Shown one piece after another: positions 1 to 10,985 of a stretch of DNA of 64,000 bases (position 1 is its first letter; the number at the start of each line of letters is the position of its first letter). Made by a program: the position numbers and the translations under genes. The notes under the pieces were generated by a model, which did not search any database, was not told where the DNA came from, and worked only from the letters and a program-made list of their open reading frames with translations. Source of the stretch: Panulirus ornatus (Eukaryota > Arthropoda > Malacostraca > Decapoda > Palinuridae); contig NC_092265.1 in the NCBI RefSeq assembly GCF_036320965.1, forward strand, positions 5,994,001-6,058,000, read 5' to 3'.

Positions 1-470
1 CAGCCCCTCGGGGGCAGTGCTGACAACCCGCGCCGCAAGTGGCGAGCAGCTGGGGGTGGATGACGGTGTGACAGTCTGTGTGTGAGGGTGACGCGGCGCA
101 TGATGGAGCGCTTGAGGGTAAATAGTCGTGAGTGCGTCAGTGGTGGTGGACGGGTCGGGCGTGCGAGGGTAACTGGGTGAGACAGCAAATGCTAGGGCGG
201 CGGGCCTTTGAGGGTTCTACCGACGGTGCGACAGTAGAACGCGAGCTGTAGGCGTATATGGGAGCTGGACACGACGTGACAGCGAGTGCGAGTGGCCTGG
301 CGGGTGAGGAGTGCGACAGCAGGGCGACGGGGGGTAGTCGAAGGGAGGGAGGGAGGGAGGGAGGGAAGCAAGACAGGCAAGGGTGACGTGACGGGCGGCG
401 GCGGGGCACCGCCATCGTGACCAACACCAGCTGGTCCGTCGGCCACGCTCCCTGACGCCCTGTTGCTTGA
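1..470. other. GC-rich stretch, no gene recognised
   Basis: GC-rich sequence with frames open on the minus strand in all phases, which is what GC-rich DNA gives by chance. A run of four to five GGGA units lies near 345-367. The minus-strand readings are Pro/Ser/Arg-rich and show no family motif. A 5' exon or promoter cannot be excluded but nothing specific supports one. Confidence 0.4.
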
Positions 471-518
471 TGCTTCCAATTACCAACCACCACCAGCACT
501 ACCAACCATCCTCAACAC

Positions 519-584
519 GACCAGACATCGCCCTCACCACGACCAGACATCGCCCTCACCACGACCAGATATCGCCCTCACCAC
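519..584. repeat. 22-bp minisatellite, 3 copies
   Basis: Three head-to-tail copies of a 22-bp unit beginning GACCAGACATCGCCCTCACC. The third copy has one change (GACCAGATATCG). Degenerate C/A-rich sequence continues to about 800 without a recognisable gene. Confidence 0.9.
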
Positions 585-817
585 GACCCATACCACTAGC
601 CCTGCCACGATCCCCCCAACTTACCACGGACCACCGCCTTCAAGTCCACGATCTATACAACTCGACGACGACCCGACCCATCAACACCCAGAGTCGCTCT
701 GTCAGCGCCACCTCAGGGTACTAAACCCGTGCTAGTACGATACTGCCTTCCACCCGAGGCCAGCGACCCCATATCACTCTAGAACTCTCTCCGCTTCACC
801 ATGATGTCATCTGGGTG

Positions 818-859
818 ACACACACACACATACACACACACACACACGCGCGCGCGCGC
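818..859. repeat. (CA)n-(CG)n compound microsatellite
   Basis: Interrupted CA repeat passing directly into a CGCGCG run. The following 860-1195 stretch is A-rich, then GC-rich, and shows no gene. Confidence 0.95.
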
Positions 860-1195
860 TTCAAAAATTCAAAAATTCGTCCTCTAAAAAAGAAATTCTC
901 ATCTACTTTCAGTAACAATCACGCGTTGATACGCTACACAGCAGCGTTCAGGGATCATAAATATAATCTATATATTTCAACAACACAAGCTGCAAAGAAA
1001 AAAGGAGATAAATAACATTACAAAAATAAATGAGCGTCTATTCCTGAGTGGGAACTCGAGCAATTGTGCCGAAAATAAAGTTAAATGAGGTTAAATGAGC
1101 AGTAAATTGTTGTGAGAACGGCCGCGAGCCTGGCTGGCTGACCCGCCCCAACCACACGCACTTTCTCTCCCTCTAGTATTAAATCTGCTGCAGCA

Positions 1196-1540
1196 GCTGC
1201 TGCTGTTACTATACCACTGTTACTCCTGTCTCACTGGGAGCCGGGAGCGTCCTTACAAAGTCTGTTACTCCCGTCCCGGTGCCCAGAACCCGTCACTAAT
1301 GCTGTTTCTCCCGTCTCAGAGCTCGTAACCGGTTACTAAAACTGTCACCCCCGGCTGTTACTTCCGTCTTAGTGCCCGTTACTAGTCACTTCCAGTCACC
1401 CTAGTTGTTACTCCCGTCTCAGTTACTGTTACTAGCCACTATGACTGTCAATCGCAGCTGTTACTTCCGTCGCAGCGTCTGTCACCAGTTACAAGTTCTG
1501 TCTCATCTTAGCTGTTACTAACGTCTGTGTACGTTACTTA

Positions 1541-1589
<49 letters not shown>

Positions 1590-2480
1590 GTACTCCTACT
1601 GCTCCTGTTGCTGCTGTAACAAGGACTGTTACTGATGAGTACTGTTACTCCTACTGCTCCTGTTGCTGCTGTAACAAGGACTGTTACTAATGAAACATTA
1701 CGACTGTCCTTATCTAGTATGATACACCAGTTACCAACATCATTAACACTGTTACCAAGGCCTTTACTCATCACCAAATATCCTATAACAGTTATAGGAT
1801 CTCTGGTTATGATTCACATCACTAGTCCTACAGTATAAATGCTAGTGTTTTAACTCTCTACAGGCGTGCTATAGCCAGCGCTTCTGTAGCAGGTGTTGTT
1901 ACTATGCCTGTTACGAGTTGATATATCAGGTTCGTTACTCCTGTTATCACACGGTTTCTTAATTTTGTTGTTACAACCGCCGTCAGTACATCTGTTACTG
2001 CTATAGCTCTAGAAGATGACTGTCGGTGCTGTTACTATGTTACAGCCGTTACTGTACCTGTTATTTGTTACTAACCCAGTTACAACAGTCACTTTTATTG
2101 TTACGTCTGTTAGTATGGTTACTAAGGCTGTCGCTACAGTGATTTGTATAACATTTTCCAATACCTTTTACAGGTTATTATCACTGTTACTACGCGTTAC
2201 AGAATGTTACCAGAGTTACTGCCTGAGTAAGGAGTTAACTGTTAAAAGGGCCCCTTATTTCTACTGTTTATCATACCTGTCTGGTAATCCTGTTACATTG
2301 TTCTCTAAGACTGTTACCGCTCCCCTGTCACCACTCCGGCGCTACTGTTAATATGTACATCAAAACGCTTTACCGCAACTTCTATGTCTGTTACTTCCAT
2401 TGTTACTGCCATTACGCTCGTTGTAATGGCTGTCACAACTGGTCAAAGACCTCTGAAGTAACGGTACAACAGAAGTCTGA
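1196..2480. repeat. Degenerate TGTTAC-rich repeat region
   Basis: About 1.3 kb in which TGTTAC and its variants (GTTACTCC, TGTTACTG, CCGTTACT) recur every 10-30 bases, consistent with an old, heavily mutated short tandem repeat. A recent 55-bp duplication lies at about 1591-1690: a 45-base stretch starting TACTCCTACTGCTCC is repeated exactly. The open frames read Val/Thr/Leu-rich low-complexity peptide and follow the repeat, so no gene is called. Confidence 0.7.
1542..1587. repeat. (AC)n microsatellite
   Basis: Uninterrupted AC dinucleotide tract of about 23 units inside the TGTTAC-rich region, immediately before the 55-bp duplication. Confidence 0.98.
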
Positions 2481-2570
2481 TTAAGGGATGTCTCGTTGCT
2501 TACTGCTTCTTACGCCCCTGGTGTAACGGCTGCGCTACCTTCTGTTAACATACTGTACAACTCACCCCTT

Positions 2571-2812
2571 GGGCACGACAGCACGACACCTGGGCACGAC
2601 GGTACGACAACATGGCATGACGGTATGACCTTTGAACACGACCGTATGACCCATGAATATGACAGCTTGATCTTTAACCTGGTCCATATGGGTCAGGATA
2701 AACTTTGGGCCATCGTACCCAAGACTCGTAACGCCGTGCTGAGAGGGGTCGTAGCGTTATGGCCAAGGGTCGTACCTTTGCGACCATGGGTCGTACCGTT
2801 GAGATTCTGGGC
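2571..2812. repeat. 21-bp repeat element with inverted arms (family A)
   Basis: The left arm has about five 21-bp units (core GGGCACGACGGTACGAC). After a spacer containing GGGTCAGGATAAAC, the right arm has about three to four units of the reverse complement (core GGGTCGTACC). Units are 21 bases on both sides, for example GGTCGTAGCGTTATGGCCAA followed by GGTCGTACCTTTGCGACCAT. The locus could therefore fold into an imperfect hairpin. The same core appears at nine or more other places in the window. Confidence 0.8.
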
Positions 2813-3352
2813 CAATCATCAGAGCGACTACCACTTCCTGTAAAAACTAACTGCTATTACTATGCTCTCTCTTAAAACAGGTAGGTAACGGAAACTGTTT
2901 TTTTTTAAACGTGTGTTACCGTTACTTTAGCTTTATCTTAGACCGTAACAGGTGTAAGCTTCCTTCATGTCCTCATTATATTTCTCGATGCTTTCACGAC
3001 CACTTTTTCTCCCGTGACCCGTTTCTCTCTTTTTTTTTTTCCCCCTCCCACTCGACTACCTTTTCCTTCGCCAGTTTTGATGCCACTTCAATCCTCACTA
3101 TTTTGAGCATTGCTCATCCTTCCTACCTTACTGCTGGTTCTGTGAAGCTCTCTTGGTTACCAAGATACTTCTCGCTACGCTCACTTAATAACTGCGAGCA
3201 ATACCACAGGTGGAGAATTACCTCATTATTACCCCCTCATTTCTACTACAACCTAAACTTACAACCCCACTACAAAACCCACCTCTAAAGTAAAACCTGT
3301 ACCTTAACTATTAACACAGTATTTTCCCACTAAAACAAAAAACAATGACAAT
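2813..3352. other. No gene recognised
   Basis: Mixed sequence with short T runs (near 2900 and 3030) and C/T-rich patches. Nothing beyond low-complexity tracts is visible. Confidence 0.4.

Positions 3353-3388
<36 letters not shown>
3353..3388. repeat. (CTA)n microsatellite
   Basis: About twelve CTA trinucleotides. It is followed by G runs near 3478-3510 and a short interrupted AT tract (3513-3535). Confidence 0.95.
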
Positions 3389-3763
3389 GCCACTACAACT
3401 TGGTCTTCCTCATTTGAAGTAATTAGTGGACTAACGAGCATAACTAAAGAGCCGTCTGGCCTCGCAACCAAAGGGTTGGGGGGGGGATGGATGGGAGTTG
3501 GGGGGGGGGTAATATATATATATACATATATATATCTCGCCCTTACTGCCCTTCATGGTCAAGCTGATGGCACTGTCATGGCCCTAATGATGACTAACTT
3601 GTCAGTAATTATACAAGCGTGACTCAGTGCCATGAGCGGCTCCCCGGGCCGGAATAATAAACAGAATTATCATAGTTCAACTGTTGCCGGGAGACACGTC
3701 GCCGTCGCGAGGCGCCCGTCTGTGCTATAAGCTATCGTGTAGGCCGGAGGAGGGGGTGTGTCC

Positions 3764-4084
3764 GGCCTCTGCTGTGCTGCCTACACGATCACTGCTCCTA
3801 CGCTGCTGCTGCTGCTGCTGTTCCTCATGGTTTCACTGACGCCCTGCTGTGCTGCCCATATGATCATGCTGTCTCTGGCTGTTACGCTGCTGCTGCTGCT
3901 GCTGCTGCTCCTCATGGTTTCACTGACGCCCTGCTGTGCTGCCCATATGATCATGCTGTCTCTGGCTGTTACGCTGCTGCTGCTGCTGCTGCTGTTCCTC
4001 ATGGTTCACTGACGCCCTGCTGTGCTGCCCATATGATCATGCTGTCTCTGGCTGTTACGCTGCTGCTGTTCCTCATGGTTTCGT
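3764..4084. repeat. ~86-bp repeat with internal (CTG)n, about 4 copies
   Basis: Direct repeats start at 3841, 3928 and 4014 (GCCCTGCTGTGCTGCCCA), with a more diverged copy from about 3764. Spacing is 87 and 86 bp. Each unit carries a CTG run of 4 to 8 triplets whose length differs between copies. The plus frame reads Leu-rich and the minus frame Ser-rich. The 1-base difference between units breaks both frames, which argues against a coding role. Confidence 0.85.
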
Positions 4085-4254
4085 CGCTGTTCCGTTTCTG
4101 TCTCTGATCAACGATCCGGTCCTGATTTCTGGCAGGTCTGGCTTGTCTTGGCTTGGCCAAAAAGGCACGCACGACCCGCGCCATCGTAAATTTCTGGCAC
4201 TAGCCTAATGATTTTTTTATCACATTTTGGGCTCAAGAGCGTCCGTCTACTGTG

Positions 4255-4464
4255 GGGTCTCGTCTATCCTGCAGGTGGCAGCCAGCGCAGAGGATGACAC
4301 TGAGCGCACAAGAACGGTCCAGGAACTGGGCCTGAATGATTGAATTATAAGTCACCCACGTAAGAGAGAAAAGATAACAGTGATATGAGGCAGCAGTGAA
4401 CGAATCATTTTGAAGCTTACACAGCAAGTGTACCGTTTTCACAAATGTTGAGCGACAGTGACTG

Positions 4465-4551
<87 letters not shown>

Positions 4552-4829
4552 TATAACGAGGTATATAAATGAACTATGTACAACAGGTGAATTTAGAATA
4601 CTTTTCAAAGGGGACCCGAGGCAAAAAAAGAACTCATTCGTGAGGAATTCTCTCTAATTTTACAGCAGGCAAGCACATAATGCTGCTGCAGGGTGTGAGA
4701 GCAGCTATGCAGGCGCGGAGTTTACATCTGGTCTGTTTAGCGTCAACGGGAGAGGTGGACTACAATGAGTACCTGTAGCCAAGACCGAGCAAAGCAACAG
4801 CACTGAGCAGTCTACTGATCCTGTTAGTG

Positions 4830-4835
<6 letters not shown>
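4255..4835 (+). repeat. Dispersed repeat family B, long copy
   Basis: The 5' part (4269-4350, AGGAACTGGGCCTGAATGAT) matches 36790-36890 and 39005-39090. The middle (4569-4610, GAACTATGTACAACAGGTGA) matches 36905-36940. The 3' part (4686-4835, GCAGGGTGTGAG, GTTTACATCTGGTCTGT, TCTACTGATCCTGT) matches 36990-37015 and 47965-48110. The copy is interrupted by an (AT)n tract at 4467-4548 and ends in (CA)n(TA)n. No coding sequence is visible. Class is unknown; a non-autonomous mobile element is the likely explanation. Confidence 0.65.
4467..4548. repeat. (AT)n microsatellite
   Basis: 82 bases of uninterrupted AT inside the family B copy. Confidence 0.99.
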
Positions 4836-4925
<90 letters not shown>

Positions 4926-4926
4926 A
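4831..4926. repeat. (CA)n-(TA)n compound microsatellite
   Basis: About 22 CA units followed directly by about 21 TA units and a short GTAT tail. It forms the 3' end of the family B copy. Confidence 0.98.
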
Positions 4927-7346
4927 TAATTCTTGCATGATTTGATGATAGTTGATGGGTCTACTTTGTGCTGGTTTCACTTCATGTCTGAAAGATTTGG
5001 TTCGAGTCATTTTTGAGCAATTGCATGAAGGCTACCAGGCGGCGGCAGACCTGGCTACTACTAGGCTGCAGACCCAAGTCATGATCAATTACATCCTTCG
5101 AGAAATAAGCTTTGACTAATGCCATCAACTGCATCACGGATTCTGAGCCCAATATGCGAAGGAATGCAGAGAAACTGCACACTTGCTGCACGCCGGGTAA
5201 TTCTGTTATACCTGCGTCGTGCTTCAGACACAAGCATAATATAATCATGCAGTGATCAGGCCAAATAGTCCTTGTAGTGTTTTCTTCAGTAACCTGAGGG
5301 TCAGAACATTCCTGTGGTCTTTCCTCGTTCGTATAACCGAGACGTTCACTGGCTTACGGCTGATGGAAGGTCTAGCCAGTTCTGTGGTTCAAAGTTAGTG
5401 AGTGGAAGGTAGGTAGGTAGTCCAGTGCTCAACAGCCGATGGAAGGCAAAGGTCTACCACAGTCAGCAGAGGCTGGAAGGAACAGTCAACAGGTGAAGAC
5501 AGCACTTCCAGCTGGATGTGTCAATGCTGTTTCTGCTGCATCTCCCAACCCACTCCCTTCTTTTTCTTTAACAGCTGTTATAATCAATCACGGGTGGCTC
5601 TTGTAACCCTTACCTGGCACGCTGGGTCCTTCATGTCAGCGCAACGAACGCACCGATGCCTCTTTAGTGACACTTTAAGTGGAGTAAGGACGCTTTAATA
5701 TATTTTCTTGCGCTAGATATGTCCCCCATCCGCTCACCGATATGCACGTAAAACGTCAGAGAAGTTCTTCCAGGAGAGTCCTGCTCTTCTTGCACCAGCA
5801 GAGTAAGGAAACTACAGCTACCTCGCGTTTACCCAGCCGAGTGTGGGTCTAGTAGGAGGAGGTAGCAGAGAACTGGCTATGCCCGGCCGTCACACTCCTA
5901 CAACTACTTCATTACCATCTATTGTGGCCCTACACTTGTGACCCTTCTCCCCAAGCAATACAGTGATGAAAGCTAAACTCCTGGCGTCTCCGACATCACC
6001 TCGCACAGACCAAACAACGTGCCCTCCTTCAACCAAAGAGTTGGATGATGATTTGGGATAAACCTTCTTGGGATATCAAACAGAGATCTACAAACGCAAT
6101 TTCGACGCGTCAGGACCTTCAGACCTTTCTGGCTTTACCTTAAACGCAACAGATCACGCTGGCGTAGTTTAAAACACAAGCACAAGAAGGCCTGGCGTAC
6201 CACGACCTCCCCAAACAGGTGGCTGTCATCTGATTTACGCTGGTGGTGGGGTAGCGTGGGCGTGACACCAGCTGCTGCTGCTGCTGCTCTCCTCTTGCCG
6301 CCGCCCACGCCCGCCCTTCTCGCTGCAGACACTGGATGATAACAGCCCTTGCTCCTCCTCCCCCTCCATCACGAAGCATGTAAATCCTGAGGTCGGGCGT
6401 GGCTAGTCGTGCCCAGCCGGCCGGGACCCGTGGAGCAAGGGGCGCCAAGGCCTGTGCCCTGCTCCTCCTCTGGATACCAATGTCGTCTTGATCCTCAGCG
6501 TTGTCAAAGATCACTCGACTATCATCTGGTTTCTGTCTCTCTTGTGTTACACTCTCGCACGCACTCTCTCCCGTGGATGTTGGTGTACAAACTTTACTAC
6601 ACATGCGTGCAGGTGTATATCTCTCTGTCTCCTTGACTGAACAGTATTCAGTAGCGTTCTCCAGTGTACGGCAACACTTCCCTACCTGTCAGTCAAACCA
6701 GCGGTGTCCTCCCACACACACACACATCAACGATATGGTAGAATATACGACCCGACAGACCCTCTAGACGTCGACTTATTATGGTAGGGGCACCACCCTA
6801 ACCTCTTGGATGTTGACTACGCCCAAAGACAGTAACTACGTTTACCACGGGCGAAAACTACGACCCTACCAGATCAACCAACACGCCTACCTGCCCGTAG
6901 CAGAGCAACCACATCCATTACCAATGAACCCTGCCATTCTTACCCAAACCAAAATATAGACATCAAACGCCACACTGCCCATGATTTACGTGTATACCAC
7001 ATAGGAGACAATCCTTCACCATGCCAACCATGATGCAATCAACAAAGACATCCACACAGGGCTGCGGAGGTCTCATTCCATGACATTCGGGCTTTCGTGA
7101 GCGTCGCCAGGCTGTACGCTTCCGAAGGGCTATTCCCAGCTTCCAGTTCCTCACTGAGCGTCACCGGACTCTGTCTGCTTGTGGTTACGCCGCGAGTGAC
7201 AAGTTACTTAGTTACTTACAGCGAGGCTGTATCAATGGGGTACAATGACATCGAAGAACTTGTCACTCCAAAGGAGTCCAACCTTTCCCTGCTACTGATT
7301 GTAGTGTAGCCTTGAAGCTGCAGAAGCCTCTGCAAAGGTCCTGGGA
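4927..7346. other. 2.4 kb without a recognisable gene
   Basis: Contains a minus-strand open stretch (4982-5248) with no motif I recognise, short GTAG repeats near 5407-5420, a (CTG)5-(GCT) patch near 6269-6288 and a short CACA run near 6713. Base composition is mixed. No RT, transposase or domain motif is visible on either strand. Confidence 0.4.
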
Positions 7347-7375
7347 TAATAATAATAATAATGATGATGATGATG

Positions 7376-7438
<63 letters not shown>

Positions 7439-7487
7439 GTAATAATGATAATAATAATAATAATAACAATAATTATAATGATGTTAA
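7347..7487. repeat. (AAT)n microsatellite with (GAT)n interruption
   Basis: About 140 bases of AAT/ATG trinucleotides, starting with AAT, passing through (GAT)5, then long AAT and an imperfect tail. It reads poly-Asn or poly-Leu, which is an artefact. Confidence 0.97.
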
Positions 7488-9324
7488 TTATGAGTCCCTC
7501 ACTCTAGCGTTGCACAGGTGCTGCAACATCCTCCTCCATGTTGTCCTGGTGGATGAACCTGCTTCATGGATGTACGTCGATGTCTCTACCATGGATGCTG
7601 GCGCTTAAAAGGGTCCCCCCCTGCTACACGGTCTTGACAACCAGTATAGTGGAAAAGAGTCACTCATGACAAACCTATGTATACTTCACACTCTAGTATA
7701 CATTCACGCGCATACAACATACCTTAGAGCACATCCATGCTATACCTGGCATACAGGAAGTCCAGAAGAAATGAAAATTAGGAATAAACTGAAAAGAAGA
7801 AATTATATCATCCAATAATACTGCAGCCTAGCATCGTATTCCATTACGGTCATCGCAAATCATGAGTTTAAAATTTAACTGACATTGAGACAGACAGACC
7901 TATCAATTTGTATGCAAAGTTTCCTTAGATGAGCATACTGTCGACCTGTTACCAAGATTTAAGAATTATTTCACCCACGAGTGGTGTGGGTGAGGGGTGT
8001 GGGTGAGGTAGCAGTGAGGGAAGAGTCAAAAGGCGGATGAGGTCAGGCGGGAGGATCGTCAATAGAGGGAGTGCGGCGACCACGAGATCCGGGTGGCACA
8101 CAGGGCGGTGCTAGGCTGCGTCGCTCCGCTCCCCCACACTCCCCACTCCATCTCTTGTCCGCTTGTCACATCTATTGTCTCCAGCTGTGTTATTTGGCGC
8201 CCGGGGGCCGTTCGTCTGTCGCTGATCCTCTATTTAAGATTATATCACGACTTGATAACATCTAAAATTCTCGCATGCTTAGTCTGCACCAAACGACCAG
8301 CACTTAATGGCGTGTGTAAATTTCTGCAGTAATCTTGACAGACTCGCGGAGGCAGTTTCTTTAGATTTTTTTTTGTGGATAATTCCTTTAATATCAACTG
8401 TAGCGTAACCCAATGAGCAACTATACATCAGAGCAATATATGAATACAGGCACATCCCATCATCAAAACCCCAACACCTTTAAATGGCCCGACTTTTTAA
8501 AAAAAAAAAAAAAACGTGACAACATTTCAAAAGCTCGGTGTGCCGTCAAGCCGTGGATGACCGATGCGTCTCAGTACGGCCATCACGTCACTCCCCGTGG
8601 CGGTGACGTCACTAGAGTTTCCGGGGGATGGGGGTAGGGGTGGGGAGAGCAAGTTGTTTTTTCCTGTAAACGTCACTTGCTTTACAGTTTATTTACATTA
8701 CGGGGATGTCGAGGGTGGCCATCTTTTCCGGACGAGGGCTTCACCTACTGTTGTTCATCGTCATACGTATGACAACATTCTGTAATTTTAAAAAAACAAA
8801 TATGGATATCGATGCATTGAGAATCTCGAGCACAGACAGGACAGACATGTTTCACATAGAATAAGACTGGGAGAAAGACTACAGGGCAAAATGGGAGTCT
8901 CCCAAAGAACTACCAACAAAAACAAACATAAAAGCAAGAATAATGTCAACTGATAAATAATATCAGAGGCAAACTAACAACTCAAGATATGATCCAAAGC
9001 ATCGACACAACTAGGAAAACCACGTACACAACAAACTTAGAAAATATAGACGATGAATGTCAACTTGAGGAGAGTTGGCGCGTGGCTCTAGTCCACTGGC
9101 TGTATAATTACTGCCCAACTCTCTCCCTACCCTCGTGAAAGATATACTTTATCTTCATTATTTTTATGCAGAGGAGATAATGCTTTTGACAAGTTTTACT
9201 CATATTTTTAAAGTTTTACTCATATTTTTTAGTTTCATATATAAACTCGCCTTAAGAAAATCAAGATCTCTTTGTTGCTGGGGGATTTTAAAAAGACATA
9301 TTTATAATGAGATTAATCCCCTGA
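7488..9324. other. 1.8 kb without a recognisable gene
   Basis: Includes an A run at about 8498-8513 and a GC-rich segment (8540-8650) holding a perfect TGACGTCA palindrome at 8604-8611 with a second CACGTCA about 20 bases before it. A duplicated short motif (TTTTACTCATATTTTT) lies near 9197-9230. No coding motif is visible. Confidence 0.4.
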
Positions 9325-9727
9325 GCAAGACGGTACGACATCTTGAGGGTTCGACAACGCAACCTTTGGCCCGATCACTATGGATCAAGTCAGAACGACA
9401 GTCCGTCAAACCCGAGTGTCGTTCCGTGGTACTCTAGTGTCGTACCGTGGTACCCAAGTGTCGTACCGTGGTACCCAAGTGTCGTACCGTGGTACCCAAG
9501 TGTCGTACCGTGGTACCCGAAGTGTCGTACCGTGGTACTCAAGAGTCGTACCGAGGTGCCCGAAGTGTCGTACCGTGGTACCCGAAGTGTCGTACCGTGG
9601 TACTCAAGTGTCGTACCGTGGTACCCAAGTGTCGTACCGTGGTACCCAAGAGTCGTACCGAGGTGCCTCAAGTGTCGTACCGAGGTACCCAAGTGTCGTA
9701 CCGTGATACCCAAGGGTCGTACCGTGA
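9325..9727. repeat. 21-bp family A: right-arm array, about 14-15 copies
   Basis: From 9416 the unit GTGTCGTACCGTGGTACCCA (21 bases with its last A) repeats to about 9727, with a few 22-base units. The reverse complement of the unit is the forward family A unit. Each unit holds the near-palindrome GTACCGTGGTAC. The 9325-9410 flank (ACGGTACGACATCTTGAG, then GGATCAAGTCAGAAC) matches the left arm and spacer seen at 2.6 and 33.1 kb. Because 21 is divisible by 3, every frame is open on both strands (Arg-Gly-Thr-Gln-Val-Ser-Tyr), so the frames are not evidence of a gene. Confidence 0.92.
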
Positions 9728-10129
9728 AGACGTAGTGTGAGGAGGGTGGAGGGTTGATACCATCCATATATGGCTTCTGAGGTTATCCTTCGCCAACACA
9801 TTTCCACCTGACTCTCCTCCTCTGCTTAAACTGTCGGCCTCCTCTAGTATTCCTCCCCATCCACCCACCCATCACTCCCGTGCCTCCTCCTCCTCCTCCT
9901 TAGCACCATCCTAAACCAAAGCTGTCTCTCCTCCAGAAATCTCAAAGTCTAAGACATGTAATATTTTACAAAGAATATGAGAATTAAGATTTTTTTTTAC
10001 TTCATAACGAATGCCTCGCAGGAGTCTCAAGATGAGACCACTATCAATATATTTCCCGTACAAGTGAGAGCAGCGGAGTGAGGCATAGGGCACCATCCAC
10101 GGGAGAGCAGTGCCACCACCACTCACATG
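9728..10129. other. No gene recognised
   Basis: Pyrimidine-rich DNA with CTC runs near 9886-9900. The minus strand is open near 9911-10126 but shows no motif. Confidence 0.4.
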
Positions 10130-10235
10130 TCCTCAGCTCCGCGTCACCCGACCTGCGTTTGAATCAACTTATCACACACGGTTGTCCCACTTGAGCTTCA
10201 TGTTAAGATAACGCCCACAGCGGGTTCCGGCCCGA
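10130..10235 (+). mobile_element. Possible tRNA-derived SINE, diverged copy
   Basis: A B-box-like GTTTGAATC lies at about 10153. GGTTGTCCCACTTGAGCTTC (from about 10182) matches GGTTGTCCCGCTTAAGCTTA at 22146, also about 50-60 bases after a GTTTGAATC. The pairing of a B-box-like motif with a shared downstream body at two loci suggests a SINE. No A box is convincing here. Confidence 0.35.
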
Positions 10236-10634
10236 CGCCCAGCCTAGCCTAGCTCAGCCCCGTCACTGTAACCTACTAGTCATTTACGATTTCGATATCA
10301 CCTTCTACAGAAAGTTCCTCCGTTATGGGTAATTTTTGAACCAGTTAAAGGCTATTTCTGTTGTACTGAAGACCTTGACCAGACCTGAAACCTAAGGTAG
10401 AGAGTATGCTTGAAAGAGCAAGGTTTGCCTCGGCTTGATTTCTGAGAGTGGGACTTGGCCGGAATGGTTTATAAACATTATTTCAGTCATCCGGCAGAGA
10501 CAGATGATCATACAGTAGGCTAAGGACACAGCCAGTTAAATCCACACCGTCTTCAGGTCACGCACAAGCTGAATTATAAGGGGTCAAACCACATTATGAT
10601 ACCGAAGGGAGGATGAAATCTTAAAACCACTTGA
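10236..10634. other. No gene recognised
   Basis: Mixed sequence with short GCCTAGCCTAG repetition near 10243. Nothing else stands out. Confidence 0.35.
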
Positions 10635-10985
10635 ACTCGACTGTGCGACCCTGGGGTTCGACGATACGACCACTGAGGACGACGAGACGACCCATAAGCA
10701 CGACGGCATGACCCTTGAGTACGACGGATCGTGCTCCGAGTATAGAGTGGTTAGAGATGAATATGACTGAACAGTCTTTCAGGATGAAGGTGAGACTCTC
10801 GAACACGATAGAACGACCCTCGAGCACCGCGGTACGGTCCTTAAGCACGATGGCACGATTCTTAAGCACGGCAAAAGGACCCTGAAGCAAGACGGCACGA
10901 TCTCTGAGCACGACGGTTCGATCCCTAAGTATGACGGAACGATCCTTGGGCCGAAAGGTGGCAAGGATCGTAACTTTGCTCAGCA
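10635..10985. repeat. 21-bp family A: left-arm array, about 14 degenerate copies
   Basis: Units of 21 bases such as ACGACCCATAAGCACGACGG and ATGACCCTTGAGTACGACGG recur across 350 bp, more diverged than the 9.4-kb array and in the opposite orientation. A less conserved gap lies near 10735-10795. The minus frame reads a seven-residue repeat (Val-Leu-x-Asp-Arg-x-Val), explained by the 21-bp period. Confidence 0.85.

Noticed and set aside
4417..4608. Open frames of alternating Ile-Tyr over AT tracts (also at 25.8, 34.6, 35.9, 44.5, 52.5, 56.9, 61.4-62.1 kb)
   Set aside because: They are direct readings of (AT)n and carry no other protein feature.
9390..9767. Several 100-130-codon frames of Arg-Gly-Thr-Gln-Val-Ser-Tyr type on both strands
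   Set aside because: All frames are open because the unit is 21 bp; no start, splice or family context.
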